From NCBI GenBank assembly GCA_025201375.1, contig JAIWZP010000041.1:124001-188000 (forward strand): DNA of 64,000 bases, in the 5' to 3' direction. Both the position numbers and the translations under genes were made by a program. The notes beneath the pieces were generated by a model. It worked only from the letters and a program-made list of their open reading frames with translations. It had not been told where the DNA came from and ran no database searches. Each line of letters begins with the position of its first letter. Position 1 is the first letter of the stretch. Shown in pieces: positions 56,677 to 64,000 of the stretch. Source of the stretch: Gongronella butleri. Taxonomy: Eukaryota > Mucoromycota > Mucoromycetes > Mucorales > Cunninghamellaceae.

Positions 56677-57322
56677 TCAATGGACCAACACTTCTGTTTG
56701 GGTGGTCGTCGCAGAAGGTGGGGGCGTATTTGGCGGCGCAATGGTGGTTGCCGGCTGGACTTGCTCCTTTTTGGTATGGAGATTCTGCTGAACCTTGGTG
56801 GAATTCTTTGCTGGGCTCGGTGGTGGAGAGATGCGAATAGGGGTGGACGACGGCGATTGGAGCTTGGTGCGCTGCTGCTTGAGAGATTTGCCGTTCTTGT
56901 ACAAATTCAGCACATTGCTATGATCGCCTATCCGGTACGACACCGTCAATGGGTCAATCCATATGATGAAATCCTGTGGGAGGTGTGTCATGATCGACTG
57001 TGGGGCAAGGCGAGCACTAACAGCAGCTGGCAACGAAAAAAAAAAAAAAAAAAAAAGGCGAGTTTAGCCCCCACCGACGGCCCGTTGTAGCCCTTTTTTT
57101 CGTTTTACCTTGTATCAAGATAGGGTCCAGCTGACTGTTGAAGTTCGACAATGCTCGATAAGCATTGCCTCGAGTGGGTTGGGTCACATCCCAGTGGTCA
57201 ACGAATCGTTCCGATAACAAACAGTACAACTTTTCCTTGAAAGCGGCCATAGACGCCGCCGGGAACCGAGTGTCGAGCAACCGGCCAACAAAATCGATAG
57301 CTTCCGTAATTTCTTCATGCAT
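56677..57322 (-). CDS. BTG/Tob (antiproliferative) family protein
   Basis: A 187-residue protein from two exons (57109-57322 and 56677-57026). Residues 1-115 are a BTG domain: MHEEITEAIDFVGRLLD opening helix, box A with SERFVDHWDVTQPTRGNAYRAL, and, across the intron, box B with HLPQDFIIWIDPLTVSYRIGD. This domain binds the Caf1/Pop2 deadenylase of the CCR4-NOT complex in animals, promoting mRNA deadenylation. The tail is Pro/Thr/Gln-rich and disordered. The family is best known from animals; homologues are to my knowledge confined to early-diverging groups in fungi, which supports the lineage call. The ATG used is the first one in frame after the MNNA stop. Domain call is strong; deadenylase partnership is inference. 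Confidence 0.9.
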
Positions 57323-58160
57323 TGTTCATAAATAAATATAAAAAAAGAGAGGAGGATATACAAAGGGAGAGGGGGGAAATAAAAAAAACAAAGAAAATAG
57401 CTTGACTGTGTGTGTGTGTGTGTGTGTGTGGATACGTGTGCACAAAAGGGAAGAAAAAGAGGGAAGAAAAAAAAAAAAAGAGTTGCCTGTTCACGCATGC
57501 AGACGCTCTTTTAAATTTTGAGCTTGCCTTTTTGGGGTTTGCAGCATCGACAACAACATGAGCAAGGGCTTTGATTTCGCCCCCTTCCAGCCCAAATTCA
57601 TCATCCATTTCATGTCTCATTTTGTTGGACAGCCTCCAATGTGTCTCATTGGGGCATGCAATGCGTGTTCATCACAGCCACTGCAACTCCATTAACCTTC
57701 TCTACAAAATCAAACGTACCTTTTTTTTTATTATGGGTGCTTTTTGGACGCGCTAGCGGCGCCTATTTCTTGGCAAATTATTGACAGACGATCCCCAATT
57801 GCCATGACAACGAATTGGGGAATTCTGTCTTTTTGGGACGAGATCATAGGCGGATTGAATGGTGGCCACTGCGCTTTTTTTTATTATTTCTTTTGCTGCG
57901 GCCGCGCGACTTCATTCTCTGTCTCGTGTGCGCGCGGTAGCATAGTGCGACAGCCCAATGTCAGTTGAAACTTCCGTGGCCGTTGCTGGGTTGCTATGGG
58001 TTAGGGGCCAATGGTGGACGAACCCGACAAAAAGGCACTTTTTTTTATTGTGTGGGGGCCAACAAAGGCAACAAATCTAAAAATAGCCATGGCCCTCCCA
58101 CACGCTGAGTGCAATGGTGATTGGTTACGTACAATTGATTGTCTGCATGAACAAAGCAAA
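57323..58160. other. Intergenic region with TG microsatellite
   Basis: Upstream of the BTG/Tob gene and downstream of the Mg transporter gene, both leftward. Holds the TG microsatellite listed separately. No exon seen. Confidence 0.5.
57407..57431 (+). repeat. TG microsatellite
   Basis: About twelve uninterrupted TG units in the 5' flank of the BTG/Tob gene, some 85 bp upstream of its start codon. Confidence 0.95.
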
Positions 58161-58777
58161 TTAGAACATCTTCATTTGACGCGCCATGGTAAATGAGATG
58201 ATGCCAAACACTGCCAAACTACACACAATCCAGAAAAAGTAAATCAAATTGTCATAGTCCTTGAGAGAGAGAGAGAGAGAGAAAAAAAAAAAAGAGAAAA
58301 GGGTGATGATTTAGCCTGTTGCTCACTGACCCCCTTAATTTTTTTTTTCCGCGCCCGCCCAACCCCCCCCTTTTTTTCCAGCTCATGCGTGTGAGATCGT
58401 GAATCGCCCATCCCATCATCTGATGACCCAGGCTTCACGCCTACTCCCCTCCTCCTTTTTGTGTTTTTTTTCCTCCCTCCTTTTTTTTTTTTTTTTTTTT
58501 TTTTACCTTCCCAGGGACCTTGACGTTCATACCAAAGAGACCAGTGACCAGATTCATTGGCACAAGCACGGTGGCAAAGATCGTCAGCCGGCCAATGACC
58601 TGATTGGTGGCATTGGAAGTCTGCGTGAGCTCGATGGAGATCTTTGCGAGATAATTGGAGTGAGATCGAGCAAGGGCCGTCTCGAAATGATTCAAATTCT
58701 GCAACATGGTGACAATGTGATCTTTTTGATGGTGAAAAAAAAAAAGCAATGGAGCCTTGAGCCTGCGCCGTCCCAGT

Positions 58778-58865
<88 letters not shown>

Positions 58866-60460
58866 TTGGACATCGCCTAGATAGAGCGCGACGTCAGGGA
58901 TGATGCGCCCATACACCGGGAATAGGCACTTTTTGTTGTCTTGCTCGGATGAGGGCGACGATGGCATCTTGACAAGGGTGCTTGTGCTCCCGCTATCATC
59001 AATGAACGACGAACGCTCTTCAAATCGCTTGATCAATGCGCGGATGACGTCCGATTTGCTGGACAACAGGCGCAGCAGTTGAACAACACGCTTGCGACAC
59101 ATCCCTATGCGGCAGATGGTCATGTTTTGGTCGTCTGCGCTCGTTGTCGTCGTGTGCAGCACATAATCTTCAAGATTCTCCACCTCTTGCTCAATCTGCT
59201 GGATCAAAGGCGCAAAGCTGTCCGTGATCTCGTCCATCAGCGCGTAATTGATCCATTCAGGCACGAGCGTGATGAAATCTTGCAATTGGTGCACACGCTG
59301 CAAGACATAGTCGACGTGTGGCACCTGGTCAAAATGGACCTTTTTCACAAAAAGACGTGTGTGAGTGCGCTTTTCCTCGCATTTTTGTGTGTTTTTCTCT
59401 TTTTTTTTTTTTCTTGATACACTGCCAAAATACGTACCGTGAGCAAGTGCCGACGAAAGACAATATTGTAAAAGTTGATGGGGGTTAATTGGACGTCGTC
59501 ATGCACAAAGGCGCGATAGGACACAAAGAGGTAGTCGCGGAATGAATCGCATTTTTCTCGAATTTCCTGGCTCATGATATCCTCTGCGGTCAATGCATGG
59601 ATGCCAAAGATCTAATGAGAGAGCGAGAGAGAGAGAGAGAGACAGTGCAATGATGCAATGGACAATGCGTTATTGACGAGGGGCAGGAATCAAATCAACC
59701 AGCACCAAACTTGCCAATTGCGCGCGCGCATGTCACGCGCCATCCATTTCATTTTCCCTTTTTTCTCCTTCCTTACTTGGCTGATCGTCTTCATTTCGGC
59801 CTGTGTAGGGCATGTCACGTCTAGCCAATAGTTCTCCTTGGCAAACAGGGTATCAAGCGACCAACTGTCCGTGGCCAATTCTCGCAATGTCCTTGCCTGC
59901 CGCCGTCCAACCTCGGGGTGATAATAAACAAAGCGATCGATAAAAACAAGAGGTGTCTAGTGATGGCAATTAATCCACCCCCCGCATAAAAAAAAAAGAT
60001 CATCAGGGCCATGGTCAACGAGAAAATTGGAAAAATCTGCTCAATGACGCATTTTCCCTTTTTTTTTTTTTCTTACCAAATGAAGGTGATTGTCACCGTA
60101 CAGGCTGAGCTTTTTCTCCTGGATGTCCATGGAAACATCCTTTTCCGGATCGCGCGTGTTGAGGTGTTCTAGGATGGAAGGGTTCATGGAACGTCGCTTG
60201 CACGTGGATGAATTGGGTGTCAGGCATGCTGGCGATCCTGGTGTCGCGGTCGGCGATGTGCTAGGGAAGCAAACGTCTTCGTCAGGACGGCTAGGTCGTT
60301 CTTGGAAGAATCGCTGGAGCTCTTGCGGCGCTGCATGAAGCAAATCGGACGCAATGCTTGTAGACCGCGCGACTGTGTAGTGTGACAGCCGGTCATCGAG
60401 AACGTGGATACTCCGCAATGAATTTTCAGTGGGTGGCACTGACAATGGCCGCTCGTTCAT
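58161..60460 (-). CDS. CorA-type magnesium transporter (Alr1/Mnr2 branch)
   Basis: A 508-residue membrane protein from six exons (60077-60460, 59777-59956, 59438-59611, 58865-59339, 58507-58721, 58161-58259). The N-terminal 130 residues are disordered and carry a 'RRSMNPSILEH' type basic/Ser segment. The cytosolic funnel domain follows (TLRELATDSWSLDTLFAKEN, ALTAEDIMSQEIREKCDSF, YLFVSYRAF, VPEWINYALMDEITDSFAPL) with long helices and a MLQNLNHFETALARSHSNYL segment. Two membrane helices end it: LTIFATVLVPMNLVTGLFGMN, carrying the family's GMN pore motif, and LIYFFWIVCSLAVFGIISF. Fungal Alr1/Alr2 act at the plasma membrane and Mnr2 at the vacuole; this protein is shorter than either yeast form, so location is open. 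Introns 4 and 5 hold extreme A runs next to the donor. Confidence 0.93.
58781..58862 (+). repeat. 82-base uninterrupted T run inside an intron
   Basis: A pure T tract on the plus strand, so poly-A in the transcript, starting two bases after the GT donor of intron 4 of the Mg transporter gene (58722-58864). It is the longest homopolymer in the window. Its exact length may be a sequencing or assembly estimate. Confidence 0.9.
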
Positions 60461-61122
60461 GAATTTAAAAAATGAAAAATGATGCAAAAGAAGAAGAAAA
60501 CGCAAAAAAACAAGAAAAAAATGGCCAAAAGGGTCTAATGGGCCATGCAGCGCTCAATTACAAAAAAAAGGGGGGCGAGGAGAAAGGCCAGGAGAAGCGT
60601 GACGATGGAAAAAATAAAGGGGAGATGCTGTGTATAAAAGAGAGAAAGCGTGGTGGTTGGCCCATTCCACTGACAAAAACAATGGGAGGGGGGGGTTGCG
60701 TGCAGCCCCTTAAAATTACCTCCTAGGCAACCGGGAGCATGACCGAGGTCGTTGATACCCTTTGCTTGCATCTGCATGAATTATTTTGTTTCTCGGATAC
60801 CAACAAAAAGGCCGGGAGTCCATGTGGCATGAATCCCTTTTGATGGTTGGGCACGCAAGCTGCATAAAGCCAGATGCGATCCGTAAGCGGACGACGCGCC
60901 GTCGTACAAGGGCCCATTGTCGTGATTTTCCCTTTTGAAAAATAAAAATTGAGTGTGCCTGCATGACAAGCGGAGAGCGAAAGACGTGGCGTGCCCTGAA
61001 AGCAGTAAGCCTTGCAACCTAATTTCATTGGCGCTGCAATTATTTCATCTCCTTGCCTGTGCGTGTGGTTCTTTTTCTCCCCTTTTTTTTTTTTTTTTTT
61101 TGGTTCTATTTCGTCTTTGGAG
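60461..61122. other. Divergent promoter region, no gene seen
   Basis: Between the starts of the Mg transporter gene (leftward) and the disulfide isomerase gene (rightward). A 20-base T run (61082-61101) precedes the latter's start. No unfolded-protein-response element was identified with confidence. Confidence 0.5.
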
Positions 61123-63114
61123 ATGCTAAACATCCCCATCTTATATATCCTTGGCGCTGCCGTACGCGTCTTTGCTTCTGACGGGGCCACTGAAGGGCAC
61201 GCGGCCACCTACAACGATGCCCCTGCCTCCTATGACGACGCTAGTGCCCCCTCTTCCCCTGTTTTGACCTTGACCAACGAAAATTTTGAGCAAGCGCTGG
61301 CCGAGCACTCGCGACTTTTTGTCAAATTCTACACGCCATGGTGTAGCTATTGCCAAGCGCTCGGTATGTTTATGCATCGCATTTGCTTGCGTCCGTGCTG
61401 ACCCCCTGTTTTTTTTCTTTTTTTTTTCTTTTCTTTGGATGATCCAGCCCCCGAGTTTGAGCAGGCCGCTCTGCAATTGGCCGATGAGCCTGTGGTGCTG
61501 GCAGAGGTGGACTGCACGGTGGACGAGGATTTGTGCGCCGAAAACGACGTGCAAAGCTTCCCGACGCTGTTTTTGTTTAATCAAGGCATCCCGACCCTGT
61601 ACGACGGCGCGCGCGAGCAGCTCGCCATGGTCAAATTCATCTATCGTCAATTGTTGCCCGTGGTCTCCGACCTGACCCACGTCGAGCCACTCACCCTCAG
61701 CTCTTTTGTCCTTGGTGACGACGTGGCCGTCATTGGCCAAGGATCCAAGGCTCATTATCAGCGTTTCTACGACGTGGCCAAGCAATTGCGTGATGAATAT
61801 CGGTTTGGTTGGCAAGAGACTGACAAGGATGCGCTGACAATGACCCTGTACCGCCAAGAGGACGATTACGAGGTGACATTCCAGGTGCCCGACGACGATG
61901 CCAGCACCGCCACCACCACCGTTGATGCTGCTGCCACCGCGACAAGCACGGCTACAAGCACGGCTGCGACTGTTCTTGAGACGTCCACTGGCGACGCGAC
62001 CGAGGAAAAGGCTGCCGAGGATGGCGACGAGCACCGCGACGACGACGTTTTGGATGAGGCCGCCGACGATGAAAAGAAGGATCTGGCCACGCAATGGATC
62101 TACAAACACGCGATGCCTTTGTTTGGACCGATTGCCGCCAACAATTACATGGATTACGATTTGGCGGGCCTCCCTCTCGCGTATGTCTTTGTCGAGAATA
62201 GCGAGCAATTGGCTGATCTGGACAAGGAAGTGCGTGCACTTGCGCGCAAGATGCGTGGTGAAATGTATTTTGTTTACCTCGATACCACACAGTATCCTGA
62301 GCAAGCCGAATATCTTGGCATGCGCACCGACGACTCGAGCAATTCGACGGCGCTGTGGCCCGCGTTCATGATCCAAGCGCCCCCATTGAATCGCTACGTG
62401 CTCGATCAATCCAAAGAGCTCACCATGACCGCGCTGCGCAACCATGTCGAGCAATTCCAGCGCGGCGAGGCCGAGCTCTTTTTGCTGTCGGCACCCGTGC
62501 CCGCTGAGCCCTATGACGGCAACGTGCGCGTCGTCGTGGCGACGCAATTCCACGAGCTGGTCACTCAGTCGGCCACGCCGGTGCTGCTTGAAGTGTACGC
62601 GCCATGGTGCGGCTTTTGCAAGGCGCTTGCGCCCGTGTATTCGCATCTGGCCGAGCACGTTCAAGAGCGCAAGCTGCCGCTCGTGGTTGCGAAAATGGAC
62701 GGCACCGCCAACGATATCCCCGAGGATCTCCCTTACGATCTGCCTGTCGACGGCTATCCAACGATTTTCTACATTAGCAAGGATGCCAATGGCACGCCGT
62801 ATGCCGACACTTTTTCGGGCGATCGCTCCTTCAGCGACCTGATCCAATTCATCGAGAAGCAGCCAGGCATGCCTACGCTGGATCTCACTGAGGAAGAACG
62901 CGCCTGGGCACCCGTGGATACTGACGTGGAGGAGGAGGAGGAGCACATCCCTGGCGAGGATGGCGTGTGGCCTGATGAATATGAAGACGTTGAGGACGAT
63001 GAAGAAGAAGACACGCCTGTCCAGGCCGGTGATAAGTCAGAGGAGGAAGAGGAACAAGCAGCAGCGGCAACCCGAACACCCCCGTCACAGCCTGCACCTC
63101 ACGATGAATTATAG
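61123..63114 (+). CDS. Protein disulfide isomerase with HDEL retention signal
   Basis: A 635-residue endoplasmic-reticulum oxidoreductase from two exons (61123-61363, 61448-63114). MLNIPILYILGAAVRVFAS is a signal peptide. The first thioredoxin domain has the active site FYTPWCSYC (normal PDI has CGHC), with its QAL-APEFE continuation formed across the intron; the second has VYAPWCGFCKALAPVY. Between them lie two redox-inactive thioredoxin-like domains, of which the first is interrupted by an Ala/Thr-rich linker (about residues 260-300). The C-terminus is a long acidic tail (VEEEEEH, DDEEEDTP) ending in PAPHDEL, the ER-retrieval signal. It is longer than the 500-residue classical enzyme. The CSYC and CGFC motifs predict altered redox potential, perhaps favouring oxidation or selective clients. 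It is closest to PDI by layout; a specialised ERp-type paralogue is possible. Confidence 0.92.
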
Positions 63115-63217
63115 ATGTCCTCTTTCTTTTTCTTTTTTTTGTGATTCCAACCATTATTAAACAGCTAAAAAAAAAAAAAAGACCTGTAAAGTAATTTGGT
63201 AGAGGTGCAGCAGAGAC

Positions 63218-63346
63218 ACCTACTGTATTACTGTATAATACAGTAATACTGTAGGCTTCCAAAGTGTGATGATGCTGTAATGTCTGCAACATCGCGCGCG
63301 CTATGATATGATATCGATATGTGGATATGATACTGTAGGTACGCAT
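63218..63346 (+). repeat. Dense cluster of TACTGTA/TACAGTA motifs
   Basis: Within about 130 bp there are at least five heptamers of the two forms (first four at 63222-63254, one at 63330), with interleaved TA-flanked trinucleotides. It lies directly left of R1 copy C, in sequence otherwise unlike the gene flanks. Confidence 0.85.
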
Positions 63347-63445
63347 CATATGATGCTGTATCATACAAAAAAAGCATCATCATGCACAAAAAAGGGCACA
63401 ACAATTGCATTTCACGAACGACAAGAACTCAAGAACACAAGAAGT

Positions 63446-64000
63446 AAAGCGCGTTGTTTTCCGGATTTGACGGCTTGTTGTGCCTCCAGAATTTTTTTAC
63501 GGCTTGCTGCCTTGCTCTCCCGCCAACGAAACCTGCGTCACGGTGTAGAAAACTATAGCCCACCAGTTCCCCAGCAGCACGTAGTGTTCAAGACGCACGG
63601 ACCTGCCCAATTTTTTTGGACTCGAAAATCCAAAAATCCTGCTATTTGTACTATTTTGCATTCATCTGGCCATCTGCTGCATGGTCGACCCCGCTCAAAA
63701 TAGCGGCATCGAAATCAACGCAAAATTTGCAACAAAAAAGCTTAAACTCCCAAAGCGCTGCGACCACTTTTGAAAAATTCAGGGGTCACTCAGGGGTCAC
63801 ACATTTCAATCTCAGAAAATGCCAAATTTGGAAAATTTCGAACTCCGAGTGATCAATGCATCCCAAGCAGGTAACTCCGACATTTTGCTATTGGCAGACA
63901 AAATGGCGGATCGTCCGAACTTTAAGAAAAATGCCCAAAGAGCAACGCATGAACGGCGATCGACTGAGAAAAGTGCCTACTTTGGGCAAGATTTTTTGCA
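63446..64000 (+). repeat. Interspersed repeat R1, copy C (cut by window edge)
   Basis: Third R1 copy, same orientation, running off the right edge. It shares with copies A and B the TGTGCCTCCAGAATTTTTTT start, the CGCTCAAAATAGCGGCATCG region, GACCACTTTTGAAAAATTCA, GATCAATGCATCCCAAGCAG and GGCAGACAAAATGG. It lacks the TA-flanked insertions of copy B at the corresponding places. Confidence 0.85.

Noticed and set aside
61141..62946. Minus-strand open frame of 601 codons
   Set aside because: It is the antisense shadow of the disulfide isomerase exon; GC-rich third positions keep it open. The plus-strand product has clear domains.
1..64000. CRISPR arrays, operons, prokaryotic mobile elements
   Set aside because: The window is eukaryotic with spliced genes; repeats found are dispersed or tandem without regular spacers.

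Overview
The window is nuclear DNA of a filamentous, probably early-diverging (Mucoromycota-like) fungus. Genes are rich in short introns (about 50-250 bp, GT...AG, with long poly-T tracts before the acceptor and often a poly-A run straight after the donor). Several products are fungal-specific: ERT1-type Zn2Cys6 regulator, Kre9/Knh1-type wall protein, Zds1 C-terminal domain, PPZ-type phosphatase. A BTG/Tob protein, typical of animals and to my knowledge rare in Dikarya, argues for an early-branching lineage. This placement is inference; no rRNA is present. For every complete multi-exon gene the exon lengths I derived add up to a whole number of codons.

Layout, left to right. 0-4.3 kb: start of HIS1 (cut by the window edge), a mitochondrial carrier and an ERT1/AcuK-like regulator. 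4.6-9.6 kb: two secreted proteins (expansin-like double-psi barrel; Kre9/Knh1-like), with long non-coding stretches. 12.4-15.2 kb: LAMMER dual-specificity kinase. 17.3-20.6 kb: repeat island I, with a dispersed repeat (R1) and a hAT-like non-autonomous element carrying a tRNA-like (pol III box A/B) segment. 20.8-24.2 kb: soluble ABC ATPase and C2H2 regulator (convergent). 27.2-32.1 kb: complex I 75-kDa subunit and PPZ phosphatase (tandem, minus). 33-35.2 kb: repeat island II (R1 copy plus a tandem repeat, R2). 36-44.6 kb: Zds-C protein diverging from a WD40 TFIIIC-like subunit, then nicotinate phosphoribosyltransferase. 44.7-49.8 kb: LIM-LIM-C1-RhoGAP diverging from an RGS protein. 52.6-54.6 kb: uracil-DNA glycosylase converging on a small Cys/His protein. 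55.2 kb: intron-containing tRNA-Ile(UAU). 56.7-63.1 kb: BTG/Tob protein, CorA-type Mg transporter, HDEL-tailed protein disulfide isomerase. 63.2-64 kb: repeat island III (third R1 copy).

The genes do not form one pathway; this is an ordinary mosaic of housekeeping, signalling (RGS, RhoGAP, PPZ, LAMMER, Zds) and wall/secretory genes, each with its own promoter.

The most interesting signal is in the three repeat islands. They are peppered with TA-CTG-TA / TA-CAG-TA heptamers (plus TACGGTA, TACGTA, TATGATA). Where two repeat copies can be compared, the copy lacking the motif has just TA at that point, which is what excision scars of Tc1/mariner-type transposons look like. One scar sits exactly on the junction between target duplication and terminal repeat of the hAT-like element; removing it restores a perfect 8-bp target duplication. 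No mariner transposase gene is visible in the window.
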